NCBI RefSeq assembly: GCF_036226365.1
Contig: NZ_CP108462.1
Location: forward strand, 2,294,001 to 2,358,000
Reading direction: 5' to 3'
DNA length: 64,000 bases
DNA from: Streptomyces sp. NBC_01262
GTDB taxonomy: Bacteria; Actinomycetota; Actinomycetes; Streptomycetales; Streptomycetaceae
The translations under genes were made by a program, and so were the position numbers. The notes under the pieces were generated by a model, which was given only the letters and a program-made list of their open reading frames with translations, was not told the DNA's origin and did not search any database. Shown here piece after piece: positions 1 to 8,255 of the stretch (the stretch's first letter is position 1; the number at the start of each line of letters is the position of its first letter).

Positions 1-485
1 ACCAGGGCCTGTTCGAAGGGCGGCGCGGGGCGGCAGTACACCCGCTCGCCGTTGGTGAAGGCGCCCCGGCCCAGGACCGCCCGGTAGGTCTCGCCGCGCA
101 TGGGGGCGGCGACGACGCCGACGACCGTCTCGCCGTGGAGCTCGGCGGCGATGCTGACGGACCAGGACGGGAGCCCGTAGAGGTAGTTGACGGTGCCGTC
201 CAGCGGGTCGATGACCCAGCGGACGCCGCTGCTGCCATCGCTGCTGGCGCCCTCCTCGCCCAGCAGGCCGTCGTCGGGGCGGTGTTCGCCGATGCAGCCG
301 GTGATGAGCTTCTCGGCGGCGATGTCCATCTCGGTGACGATGTCGATCGGGCTGCTCTTGGTGGCGGCCACGCCGAGATCCGCCGGGCGGCCGTCGCGCA
401 GCAGCGTGCCCGCGCGCTCGGCGGCCTCCAGGGCGATGGCCAGGAGCTCGTCCTTCAGCTGCTCGCTCTCCTGCTGCCCGGTCAT
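1..485 (-). CDS. Inositol monophosphatase family protein (C-terminus outside window)
   Basis: This is a Mg2+-dependent inositol/histidinol-phosphate type phosphatase of the IMPase superfamily. About 161 residues are visible and the 3' end runs off the left edge. The metal-binding motifs are clear: GEEGA near residue 65-70 supplies the first acidic ligand, and [12 protein letters not shown] is the DPxDGT metal/phosphate motif. The ATG start overlaps the ferrochelatase stop by four bases (ATGA), so it is translationally coupled to that gene. Substrate cannot be told from sequence; inositol-1-phosphate and histidinol phosphate are both known for actinobacterial relatives. Family assignment is firm. 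Confidence 0.93.
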   Translation of the reverse strand, partial: MTGQQESEQLKDELLAIALEAAERAGTLLRDGRPADLGVAATKSSPIDIVTEMDIAAEKLITGCIGEHRPDDGLLGEEGASSDGSSGVRWVIDPLDGTVNYLYGLPSWSVSIAAELHGETVVGVVAAPMRGETYRAVLGRGAFTNGERVYCRPAPPFEQAL

Positions 486-1576
486 TCGGCCGCACCCGCC
501 GCGGCCGGACGCGGACTGCGGGCCGGGCAGCAGCCCACCGGGCAGATGTCGTGGCCGGCGCCGAGCGCGCCGAGGGCGCAGCGCTCGACCGCCTCGCCGC
601 GCTCGGTCGCGACGCGCTCCAGCACCAGTTCGCGCACCGCCGCCGCGAAGCGCGGGTCCGCGCCCACGGTCGCGGCGCGGGCGACCGGGAGGCCGAGTTC
701 GGCGGCCTTGGCTGCGGCCTCGGTGTCGAGGTCGTACTTGACCTCCATGTGGTCGGAGACGAAGCCGATCGGCACCATGACGGCGGCCGGGGCGCCCCCG
801 GCGGACAGCTCCTCCAGGTGGTCGCAGATGTCGGGCTCCAGCCAGGGGATGTGCGGGGCGCCGCTGCGCGACTGGTAGACGAGCTTCCAGGGCCGGTCCA
901 CGCCCGTCGCCTCGCGTACGGCGTCGGCGATCACCTGCGCGGTGTCCAGGTGCTGGGCGACGTAGGAGCCGCCGTCGCCGTGGTCCTCGACGGGCCCGGA
1001 GGTGTCGGCGGCGGCGGTCGGGATGGAGTGGGTGCAGAAGGCGAGGTGGGCCCCGTCGCGAACGTCCTCGGGCAGCTCGGCCAGGGCGGTGAGCACGGCG
1101 TCGGTCATGGGCCGCACGAAGCCGGGGTGGTTGAAGTAGTGCCGCAGCTTGTCGACGTGCGGGACCGGGCGGCCCTCGGCCTCCAGGACGGCGAGGGCGT
1201 CGGCGAGGTTCTCGCGGTACTGACGGCAGCCGGAGTAGGAGGCGTAGGCGCTGGTGGTGAGGACGAGGATGCGGCGGTGGCCGTCGTCGGTCATCCGGCG
1301 CAGGGTGTCGGGGAGGTAGGGCGCCCAGTTGCGGTTGCCCCAGTAGACGGGCAGGTCGAGGCCGTGCTCGGAGAAGTCCTTGCGCAGGGCGTCGAGCAGG
1401 TCGCGGTTCTGCGCGTTGATGGGGCTGACCCCGCCGAAGAGGAAGTAGTGCCGGCCCACCTCCTTCAGGCGCTCGCGCGGGATGCCCCGGCCGCGCGTCA
1501 CGTTCTCCAGGAAGGGAACGACGTCGTCGGGCCCTTCGGGGCCGCCGAAGGACAGCAGAAGCAAGGCGTCATACAT
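482..1576 (-). CDS. hemH/cpfC: Ferrochelatase (coproporphyrin III type)
   Basis: This 364-residue protein inserts Fe2+ into a porphyrin near the end of haem synthesis. In actinobacteria the family uses coproporphyrin III (CpfC). The N-terminus [19 protein letters not shown] is the usual family start. The catalytic histidine lies in [11 protein letters not shown] at about residue 180, and [17 protein letters not shown] is the conserved metal-site and C-lobe signature. Two cysteines near the C-terminus (CPVGCC) resemble the [2Fe-2S] ligands of actinobacterial ferrochelatases. The ATG at 1576 is divergent from the MFS gene. The stop overlaps the start of the inositol monophosphatase gene by four bases, so the two are probably cotranscribed. 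Confidence 0.95.
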   Translation of the reverse strand: MYDALLLLSFGGPEGPDDVVPFLENVTRGRGIPRERLKEVGRHYFLFGGVSPINAQNRDLLDALRKDFSEHGLDLPVYWGNRNWAPYLPDTLRRMTDDGHRRILVLTTSAYASYSGCRQYRENLADALAVLEAEGRPVPHVDKLRHYFNHPGFVRPMTDAVLTALAELPEDVRDGAHLAFCTHSIPTAAADTSGPVEDHGDGGSYVAQHLDTAQVIADAVREATGVDRPWKLVYQSRSGAPHIPWLEPDICDHLEELSAGGAPAAVMVPIGFVSDHMEVKYDLDTEAAAKAAELGLPVARAATVGADPRFAAAVRELVLERVATERGEAVERCALGALGAGHDICPVGCCPARSPRPAAAGAAE

Positions 1577-1714
1577 GCCTCAGATCCTGCCACCCCCAGG
1601 TGACGGCGCCGAAAAGCACTTGCCGGGCTCCGTAAGCTGTATACGACAGCTACGTGCCTTACCGTGCCCCACCCGTGCCTCATCGACCGCCGGCGACCAC
1701 GCCGTGGAGACTCC

Positions 1715-2983
1715 TTGTCCAGCCCCTACCGCGCGATATTCGCCGCCCCCGGCACCAAGGGGTTCTCCACCGCCGGGTTCATCGGGCGGATGCCGATGTC
1801 GATGCTCGGCATCGGCATCGTGACGATGATCTCCCAGGTCACCGGCCGCTACAGCCTCGCCGGCGGGCTCGCCGCCACCCTCGCGCTCGCGCAGGCGGCG
1901 GTCGGCCCGCAGGTGTCCCGGCTGATGGACCGCTTCGGCCAGCGGCGGGTGCTGCATCCGGCGACCGCGGTGACCCTGGCGGCGCTCGCGGGGCTGCTGG
2001 TGTGCGTACGTGCCGGGGCGCCGGACTGGACGCTGTTCGTGTGCACGATGGTGGCGGGGGGCTGCATGCCGAGCCTCGGGGCGATGGTGCGGGCCCGCTG
2101 GGCGATGGTGCACGAGGCGGCGCCCGGCCTGCTGCACACGGCGTACTCCTTCGAATCCGTGGTCGACGAGGTCTGCTTCATCATCGGCCCGATCCTGTCC
2201 ATCGGGCTGTGCACGATCTGGTTCCCCGAGGCGGGCCCGCTGCTCGCCGCGCTCTTCCTCGCCACGGGTACGTATCTGCTCGTCGCCCAGCGCTCGACCG
2301 AGCCGCCGCCGCATCCGCGCGAGCATCTGGCCGGCGGCTCGGCGCTGCGCTCGCGCGGGCTCCAGGTGCTGGTGCTGACCTTCATGGCGACCGGCGGCAT
2401 CTTCGGGGGCGTGGACGTGGCCACGGTGGCCTTCGCCGACGAGCAGGGCCACGCGGGGGCGGCGAGCCTGGTCCTGGCGACCTGGGCGTCCGGTTCGTGC
2501 CTGGCCGGCGTCGTCTTCGGGCTGCTGAAGCCCAAACGTCCGGCATCTCACAGGTTTTTGCTGGGCGTGAGCCTCATGGCGGTGAGTATGATCCCGCCAC
2601 TACTGGTCGGAAACTTGTGGATCCTGGCCGTGGCGCTGTTCGTCTCGGGCCTGACCGTCGCACCGACGATGGTCACCACGATGGCCCTGGTCGAGCAGCT
2701 GGTACCGCGCGCGAAGCTCACCGAGGGCATCACGTGGACGATCACCGGGCTGGCGGTGGGCGTGGCGATCGGCGCCTCGCTGGCCGGGACGGTGATCGAC
2801 GCGGCCGGGGCCCGGGCGGCGTACGCGGTGCCGGCCTCCGCCGCTGCGCTCGCCGCGGTGGTGGCCTTCCTGGGGCATCGCCGGCTGCGGCCGGCACCGG
2901 AGCTGGAAGGGTCTCGAACTGATGGGCACCGAGGGCACCACGAGCACGATGAACAAGGCCGCCGGGAAGGCCGCGTGGCATAA
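1715..2983 (+). CDS. MFS transporter
   Basis: This is an integral membrane major facilitator with about 12 predicted hydrophobic segments. The motif LMDRFGQRRVLHP between helices 2 and 3 is the MFS loop signature. I chose the TTG at 1715, giving SSPYRAIFAAPGTKGFS, because homologues begin near this sequence and a GGAGA lies just upstream; an upstream GTG at 1664 in the same frame is possible but lacks a ribosome site. The frame runs 62 bases into the next gene, and the last ~20 residues (HRGHHEHDEQGRREG) do not look like a membrane protein tail. A TGA at 2920 in another frame, touching the next ATG, may have been the ancestral stop. Substrate unknown; drug or sugar efflux is likely. Confidence 0.85.
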   Translation: MSSPYRAIFAAPGTKGFSTAGFIGRMPMSMLGIGIVTMISQVTGRYSLAGGLAATLALAQAAVGPQVSRLMDRFGQRRVLHPATAVTLAALAGLLVCVRAGAPDWTLFVCTMVAGGCMPSLGAMVRARWAMVHEAAPGLLHTAYSFESVVDEVCFIIGPILSIGLCTIWFPEAGPLLAALFLATGTYLLVAQRSTEPPPHPREHLAGGSALRSRGLQVLVLTFMATGGIFGGVDVATVAFADEQGHAGAASLVLATWASGSCLAGVVFGLLKPKRPASHRFLLGVSLMAVSMIPPLLVGNLWILAVALFVSGLTVAPTMVTTMALVEQLVPRAKLTEGITWTITGLAVGVAIGASLAGTVIDAAGARAAYAVPASAAALAAVVAFLGHRRLRPAPELEGSRTDGHRGHHEHDEQGRREGRVA

Positions 2984-4262
2984 CTGGGCCGGCACGGTCA
3001 CCGCGCGCCCGCAGCGGATCGTCGCCCCCGCCTCGGTGGACGAGCTGTCCGCCGCGCTGCGCAAGGCCGCCGAGGACGGGCTGACCGCCAAGGCCGTCGG
3101 CACCGGGCACTCCTTCACCGCGGCCGCCGCCACCGGCGGCGTGCTGATCAGCCCCGAACGGCTGAGCGCGATACGCGCGATCGACCGCGAGGCCGGCACC
3201 GTCACGGTCGAGGCGGGCGTGCCGCTGAAGCAGCTCAACGCGGCGCTGGCCGCCGAGGGGCTGTCGCTGACCAACATGGGCGACATCATGGAGCAGACGG
3301 TGGCCGGCGCCACCAGCACCGGCACCCATGGCACCGGCCGCGAGTCCGGCTCGATCTCCGCCCAGATCAAGGCACTTGAGCTGGTCCTCGCCGACGGCTC
3401 GGTGCTCGCCTGCTCCGCCGAGGAGAACTCCGACGTCTTCGCCGCCGCCCGGGTCGGCATCGGCGCCCTGGGGGTCATCAGCACCATCACCTTCGCCGTG
3501 GAGCCGGTCTTCCTGCTGACCGCGCGCGAGGAGCCGATGACCTTCGACCGGGTCACCGCCGAATTCGACGCGCTCACCGCCGAGAACGAGCACTTCGAGT
3601 TCTACTGGTTCCCGCACACCGACGGCTGCAACACCAAGCGCAACAACCGCAGCCAGGGCCCCGCCGCCCCGGTCCCGGCGGTGCGCGGCTGGATCGACGA
3701 CGAACTGCTGTCCAACGGCGTCTTCCGGGCCGCCTGTTCCTTCGGCCGGGCCGTGCCCTCCGCCATCCCCGGCATCGCCCAGGTCAGCAGCCGCGCCCTG
3801 TCCGCGCGCACCTACACCGACATCCCCTACAAGGTCTTCACGCATCCGCGCCGGGTCCGCTTCGTGGAGATGGAGTACGCCGTCCCGCGCGAGGCCGCGG
3901 TGGCCGCGCTGCGCGAACTCAAGGCCATGGTCGACGCCTCCGACTTCCGGATCAGCTTCCCGGTCGAGGTCCGCATCGCCCCGGCCGACGACATCACCCT
4001 GTCGACGGCCTCCGGTCGCGACAGCGCGTACATCGCCGTGCACATGTACCGCGGCACGCGCTACCAGGAGTACTTCACCGCGGTCGAGAAGATCATGACC
4101 GCGCACGGGGGACGGCCGCACTGGGGCAAGATCCACACCCGCGACGCGGAGTACTTCGCCGGGGTGTACCCGCGCTTCGCCGAGTTCACGGCGCTGCGCG
4201 ACCGGCTGGACCCGGGACGGCTGTTCGCCAACGACTACCTGCGGCGGGTGCTCGGGGAGTAG
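2922..4262 (+). CDS. FAD-dependent D-arabinono-1,4-lactone oxidase family protein
   Basis: This 446-residue flavoenzyme has an N-terminal PCMH FAD-binding domain (about residues 20-185) with GTGHSFT and TSTGTHGTG as flavin-contacting loops. It ends in an ALO-type domain with HWGKIHTRDAEYFAGVYP, the HWxK motif of aldonolactone and alditol oxidases. Family members oxidise sugar lactones or polyols and reduce O2 to H2O2. The ATG at 2922 follows GGAAGGG, while a second ATG at 2949 is also possible. The gene overlaps the MFS gene by 62 bases and is followed by a strong hairpin, so these two form a short operon. The exact substrate is not deducible. Confidence 0.88.
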   Translation: MGTEGTTSTMNKAAGKAAWHNWAGTVTARPQRIVAPASVDELSAALRKAAEDGLTAKAVGTGHSFTAAAATGGVLISPERLSAIRAIDREAGTVTVEAGVPLKQLNAALAAEGLSLTNMGDIMEQTVAGATSTGTHGTGRESGSISAQIKALELVLADGSVLACSAEENSDVFAAARVGIGALGVISTITFAVEPVFLLTAREEPMTFDRVTAEFDALTAENEHFEFYWFPHTDGCNTKRNNRSQGPAAPVPAVRGWIDDELLSNGVFRAACSFGRAVPSAIPGIAQVSSRALSARTYTDIPYKVFTHPRRVRFVEMEYAVPREAAVAALRELKAMVDASDFRISFPVEVRIAPADDITLSTASGRDSAYIAVHMYRGTRYQEYFTAVEKIMTAHGGRPHWGKIHTRDAEYFAGVYPRFAEFTALRDRLDPGRLFANDYLRRVLGE

Positions 4263-4290
4263 GGACCTGGCCGGCCGATCCGAAGGGGGT

Positions 4291-4324
4291 CGCGTGCGTC
4301 CGGCCTGCGCGGCGGACGCACGCG
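4291..4324 (+). terminator. Stem-loop terminator after the lactone oxidase gene
   Basis: A perfect 12-bp inverted repeat (cgcgtgcgtccg / cggacgcacgcg) with a 10-nt loop starts 28 bases after the stop codon. There is no T tract, as is usual in Streptomyces. Confidence 0.8.
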
Positions 4325-4470
4325 TCAAACCGGTGGACCACTTTCGAGTGACATGTGAAGATCACTGCTGAACTCCCGTGCGGCGGCACAAGTTCGGCGG
4401 CGCGGCACCCCATCTGGTGGCCCAAATGGAGTACTGTGACGAATCCGGGGAGGGGATCCCGTCGGCTCTC

Positions 4471-4485
4471 GTGACGCTGGGTGAT
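4471..4485 (+). promoter_or_regulatory. BldD-type operator, perfect consensus match
   Basis: gtgacgctgggtgat matches every fixed position of the published BldD consensus NTNACNC(A/T)GNGTNAN. It lies 178 bases upstream of the sepH start. BldD with c-di-GMP represses many developmental and cell-division genes in Streptomyces. Binding here is inferred from sequence only. Confidence 0.55.
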
Positions 4486-4492
4486 TCATTTG

Positions 4493-4507
4493 GTCACGCA
4501 GAGTTGC
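4493..4507 (+). promoter_or_regulatory. Second BldD-type operator (one mismatch)
   Basis: gtcacgcagagttgc fits the same consensus except for the final fixed A. It is centred 22 bases, about two helical turns, from the first box, so two dimers could sit on the same face of the DNA. Confidence 0.45.
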
Positions 4508-4663
4508 AAATAGGTAACCGTGCCATAACGGCGAGTCACGGCACATGCCCGACACGCCGGGAAACTCAGCAAGGTTGTGGCAGGCTGCACCCGGGCAGGT
4601 CACACTCGTCCATCGGGAGCAGCGGCGCACGTGACGTCGGCAGGCACCACCCGGGAGGTAACC

Positions 4664-5752
4664 GTGCCCGAACTGCGTGTCGTGGCTGTCAGCAACGACG
4701 GCACACGACTGGTGCTCAAGGCTGCCGACAACACGGAGTACACCCTCCCCATCGATGAGGGGCTGCGCGCCGCCGTCCGCAACGACCGGGCACGGCTGGG
4801 CCAGATCGAGGTCGAGAGCCACCTTCGCCCCCGCGACATCCAGGCGCGGATACGAGCCGGTGCCTCCGCGGAGGAGGTCGCACAGCTCGCGGGCATCCCC
4901 GTCGAGCGGGTCCGCCGCTTCGAGGGCCCCGTCCTGGCCGAGCGCGCCTTCATGGCCGAGCGCGCCCGCAAGACCCCCGTACGCCGCCAGGGCGAGAGCA
5001 CCGGGCCGCAGCTCGGCGAGGCCGTCGCCGAGCGGCTGCTGCTGCGCGGCGCCGAGAAGGACACCGTCCTGTGGGACTCCTGGCGCCGCGACGACGGTAC
5101 GTGGGAAGTCCTGCTGGTCTACCGCGTCGCCGGTGAGCCGCACTCCGCGAGCTGGACCTACGACCCGCCCCGGCGGCTCGTCCAGGCCGTGGACGACGAG
5201 GCGCGCGCGCTGATCGGTGAGACCGCTCCGCCCCCGGACACCCAGGCCGAGCCGAGCTTCCCCTTCGTGCCCCGGATCGCCCGCCTGCCGCGCGACCGGC
5301 CGCTCGACCGTGCGATGGACCGTCAGCTCGGCGGCCCGGACCGGCCCGACGAGCGCACGACGGCCACCGCCTCGCCCGCGGCCGCCTCCGCTTCCGCGTC
5401 CGCATCCGTGGAGGACGAGCGCGACTCGCTGACCAGCCTCCTGGAAGCCGTACCGAGCTTCCGGGGCGACATGGTCGTGCCCGCCCAGACGCCCGCGCCG
5501 GACGTCGCGCCCGCCGCCGAGCAGACCGACGAGGAAGCCCTTGAGGAGGCCGCGCCCCCGGCCCCGGCCGCCAGTGCCGGTTCCGCCTACGCGGATGTCC
5601 TCATGCCGCGTTCCGTCGCCGGCCACCGTGACCGCCTCGTCGGCACGACGGACCGTCAGGCGGAGGCCGACGGCGTCCGCCCGGGCCGCCGGGCGACGGT
5701 GCCGAGCTGGGACGAGATCGTGTTCGGGAGCCGGCGCAAGAAGCAGGAGTAG
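4664..5752 (+). CDS. sepH: Cell division regulator SepH (DUF3071)
   Basis: SepH is the actinobacterial protein that promotes FtsZ assembly at septa; it acts in the cytoplasm at division sites. The 362-residue protein starts PELRVVAVSNDGTRLVLKAAD. The DUF3071 domain covers about residues 1-165 and holds a helix-turn-helix-like segment IRAGASAEEVAQLAGIPVERV near residues 62-83. A long acidic, Ala/Pro-rich linker (about 190-310) leads to the conserved C-terminal tail PGRRATVPSWDEIVFGSRRK. The GTG at 4664 was chosen because GGGAGGT sits four bases upstream and homologues start here. It stands alone, with BldD-type boxes upstream, and converges on the sulfurtransferase gene. Confidence 0.95.
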   Translation: MPELRVVAVSNDGTRLVLKAADNTEYTLPIDEGLRAAVRNDRARLGQIEVESHLRPRDIQARIRAGASAEEVAQLAGIPVERVRRFEGPVLAERAFMAERARKTPVRRQGESTGPQLGEAVAERLLLRGAEKDTVLWDSWRRDDGTWEVLLVYRVAGEPHSASWTYDPPRRLVQAVDDEARALIGETAPPPDTQAEPSFPFVPRIARLPRDRPLDRAMDRQLGGPDRPDERTTATASPAAASASASASVEDERDSLTSLLEAVPSFRGDMVVPAQTPAPDVAPAAEQTDEEALEEAAPPAPAASAGSAYADVLMPRSVAGHRDRLVGTTDRQAEADGVRPGRRATVPSWDEIVFGSRRKKQE

Positions 5753-5793
5753 TACGGCGCCGGCTCCGCCGCGGGTTACGGGTTGTCCTTCCC

Positions 5794-6630
5794 TCAGGGG
5801 GTGGCGCCCGTGGCCACCGGCCGGGCCGGGTCCGCCGACCACTCGCTCCACGAGCCTACGTACAGGGCCGCCGGGATCCCGGCGGCGGCGAGCGCCAGCA
5901 CCTGCTGGGCCGCGGAGACACCCGAGCCGCAGTAGACGCCGACCTCGGTGTCCGCGCCGGCGCCCAGGGCGGCGAAGCGCCGGGCGAGCGCGTCCGGCGG
6001 GAGGAAGCGGCCGTCGGCGTCGAGGTTCTCCGCCGTGGGGGCGCTGATCGCGCCGGGGATGTGACCGGCGACGGGGTCGATGGGCTCGACCTCGCCGCGG
6101 TAGCGTTCGCCGGCCCGGGCGTCGAGAAGGATCCCGTCGCGGGCGAACGCGGCGGCCTCGTCGGCGGTGAGCAGCCGGAGGGCGCCCGGGGCGGGGGTGA
6201 AATCGCCCGGCGCCGGAGCGGGGGCCCGGTCGGACAGCCCGTGGCCGGTGGCGAGCCACGCGGGCAGGCCCCCGTCGAGGACACGTACGCGCTCGTGGCC
6301 GGCCCAGCGCAGAAGCCACCAGGCGCGGGCGGCGGCCCAGCCGATGCCGCCATCGTACACGACGACCTCGCGCCCGGCGCCGACACCCGCTCGGCGCATC
6401 GCGGCGGTGAAGACATCCAGGTCGGGCAGCGGGTGGCGCCCGCCGCTCCCCGGCTTGCCCGCGAGCTCCGCGTCGAGGTCGACGTACACCGCCCCCGGGA
6501 TGTGGCCCGCCTCGTAGTCCGGGCGGCCGGGCGGGCCGCCGAGCTGGTAGCGGATGTCCAGCAGGACAACGTCAGTCGAATCATCGGCGAGGGCGCTCGC
6601 CAGCTCGGCCGCGGTGATGATGGGATGCAT
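5794..6630 (-). CDS. Sulfurtransferase with two rhodanese domains
   Basis: This 278-residue protein has tandem rhodanese domains (about 1-140 and 150-278). The catalytic cysteine is near residue 234 in CGSGVS, the loop found in 3-mercaptopyruvate sulfurtransferases rather than the CRKGVT loop of thiosulfate sulfurtransferases. The first domain carries no cysteine at the equivalent place (VYDGGIGWAA), which is normal. It is expected to move sulfane sulfur in the cytoplasm, perhaps to cyanide or thiol acceptors. It converges on sepH with a 41-base gap and is divergent from the VOC gene. Confidence 0.92.
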   Translation of the reverse strand: MHPIITAAELASALADDSTDVVLLDIRYQLGGPPGRPDYEAGHIPGAVYVDLDAELAGKPGSGGRHPLPDLDVFTAAMRRAGVGAGREVVVYDGGIGWAAARAWWLLRWAGHERVRVLDGGLPAWLATGHGLSDRAPAPAPGDFTPAPGALRLLTADEAAAFARDGILLDARAGERYRGEVEPIDPVAGHIPGAISAPTAENLDADGRFLPPDALARRFAALGAGADTEVGVYCGSGVSAAQQVLALAAAGIPAALYVGSWSEWSADPARPVATGATP

Positions 6631-6854
6631 ACGCTCATTGTGGTCCCACGGGGTGCGGCCATCGGCGGATTGTCACTGCGCGGCAACGGTCGCGAAACGG
6701 ACCTGAAATGCCAAATCGGGCATTCTCCTTGCGGAACGCTGAAATTGCGGCGCGGCCGGGGCGCGCCGTTCGGCAGGTGGTGGAAACATCGGCTCTGGCA
6801 CCTCCTCCGCACCCCCACACACAGCCCCCTGCGCTGCTTCCCAGGAGACAATCG

Positions 6855-7628
6855 ATGACCGAGGTACCGCCCCGCCACCCCCACGGCGCACCCTGCTGGG
6901 TCAGCCTGCTGGCGCACAGTCTGGAGGCGACCCAGGACTTCTACAGCCAGTTGTTCGGCTGGGTCTTCGAGAGCACGCCGCAGCCTTTCGGGGCGTACGT
7001 GAGAGCCACGCTGAACGGCCGTGCCGTGGCCGGGGTCGGCGAGCTGCCCAGGGACCGGCACATGGCGGTTGCCTGGACCACCTACTTCGGCACCGAGGAC
7101 GCCGACGCGACCGCCGAGCTGATCAGGGACTGCGGCGGCACGGTCGGCGTGGGACCGCTGGACGCCGACGACGCGGGGCGGATGGCGATCGCCTCCGATC
7201 CGCTGGGCGCGGTGTTCGGGATCTGGCAGCCGCTGCGCTACGACGGGGTCGAGGTGATGGGCGAGCCGGGCTCCCTGGCCTGGAACGAGCTGGTCACCCG
7301 GGAGACCTCGATGGTCGGGAAGTTCTACTCGGCCGTGTTCGGCTTCGAGCCGGAGGCCGTGGTGTCGGCCGACTTCGACTATCTGACCCTGCATCTGGCC
7401 GGGCACCCGGTCGCCGGCATCCACGGCGTCGGCCAGGCGCTGCCGCGTGACCGCGGCTCGCACTGGATGACGTACTTCGCGGTCGCGGACACCGACGACG
7501 CGGCGCGGCATGTCGTCGAGCTGGGCGGCCACGTGGTGCGCGCCCCGCGCGATTCCGCGTTCGGGCGGCTGGCCACGGTGGCCGACCCCGAGGGCGCGGT
7601 CTTCACGGTGATCCGTACCGCCCACTAG
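6855..7628 (+). CDS. VOC family protein (two glyoxalase-like domains)
   Basis: This 257-residue protein has two vicinal-oxygen-chelate domains, about residues 12-125 and 138-255. Each starts with a pattern such as CWVSLLAHSLEATQDFYSQLFGW, typical of the CFP-30B / hydroxylase-like branch found in actinobacteria. No activity can be assigned from sequence. The ATG at 6855 was chosen because AGGAG lies eight bases upstream; the frame is open further upstream but without a ribosome site. The stop is only nine bases from the stop of the convergent exonuclease gene. Confidence 0.85.
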   Translation: MTEVPPRHPHGAPCWVSLLAHSLEATQDFYSQLFGWVFESTPQPFGAYVRATLNGRAVAGVGELPRDRHMAVAWTTYFGTEDADATAELIRDCGGTVGVGPLDADDAGRMAIASDPLGAVFGIWQPLRYDGVEVMGEPGSLAWNELVTRETSMVGKFYSAVFGFEPEAVVSADFDYLTLHLAGHPVAGIHGVGQALPRDRGSHWMTYFAVADTDDAARHVVELGGHVVRAPRDSAFGRLATVADPEGAVFTVIRTAH

Positions 7629-7637
7629 GACGGTGGG

Positions 7638-8210
7638 TCACAGAGCCGCGGCGTCGGGCCAGGCGCCCTGGGCGGCCAGGCCGAGGACCAGCGCGCCGAT
7701 GTTCCAGGCGTCGTCCGCGCCGCTGTGATGCCGGCCTTCGAGCGGCAGTCCGGCGAGTCGCAGGGCCTGTGCCATTCCGGGGCGCTTGCGCAGGCCGTTG
7801 GCCGCGGCGAAGACGGACTTGGCGTTGGTGTGGCGATGCCCGAAGGGGTACGCGATGGCGGTGGCACGGCACTGCCGGGTGAACTGGTGCCGGTCGTAGT
7901 CGCCCCAACTGGCCCACGGGAGCATTCCGGTGCGGTGTTCGGCGGCGAGCAGCCGGCATGCCTCGGCGAAGTTGATGCCCGTGTCGACCTCACGCTGGGT
8001 CAGGCCGGTCAGCTCGGTGCAGAAGTCACTGACGGCGGACCGTGCTGGCCGGACGAGGATGCGGTGCCGGCCGATCCGCCGGGCGGCGTCGAGATCGACG
8101 ACGGTCAGCCCGATCTCGATGATCTCGCTGACCGCCCCGGGCGGCGGCTCCCCGTCCCAGCACGTGGCCTCGACATCGACGACGTTCAGCAGTCCCCCGG
8201 CGCCCACCAT
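7638..8210 (-). CDS. DEDDh 3'-5' exonuclease family protein
   Basis: This 190-residue protein has the DnaQ-like exonuclease fold. Exo I is seen in VVDVEATCW (Asp and Glu ligands, residues 11-14), and Exo III in HHSGADDAWN near the C-terminus, which gives the His and Asp of DEDDh. The family (KapD/ERI-1-like) trims DNA or RNA 3' ends using two metal ions. No polymerase domain is attached. Target unknown. The gene stands alone, convergent with the VOC gene. Confidence 0.85.
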   Translation of the reverse strand: MVGAGGLLNVVDVEATCWDGEPPPGAVSEIIEIGLTVVDLDAARRIGRHRILVRPARSAVSDFCTELTGLTQREVDTGINFAEACRLLAAEHRTGMLPWASWGDYDRHQFTRQCRATAIAYPFGHRHTNAKSVFAAANGLRKRPGMAQALRLAGLPLEGRHHSGADDAWNIGALVLGLAAQGAWPDAAAL

Positions 8211-8255
8211 GCCCCGAGGTTAGCCGCGCGCGAGCAGCGGACGCGAACGGGTTTG

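Larger units (their letters stand above)
4263..4663. other. 401-bp intergenic region upstream of sepH
   Basis: After the terminator at 4291-4324 there is no convincing reading frame. The region is less GC-rich between 4330 and 4540 and carries two BldD-type boxes (4471-4485 and 4493-4507). A TTGCAA / CATAAC pair (4504 and 4524) has only 14-bp spacing, so I do not call it a promoter. A short leader lies between these sites and the GTG of sepH. Confidence 0.6.

Noticed and set aside
4504..4529. TTGCAA / CATAAC promoter before sepH
   Set aside because: Spacing of 14 bases is too short for a HrdB promoter.
6707..6724. aatgcc / ggcatt inverted repeat between the sulfurtransferase and VOC genes
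   Set aside because: Six-base arms are expected by chance at this length; no matching copy elsewhere in the window.
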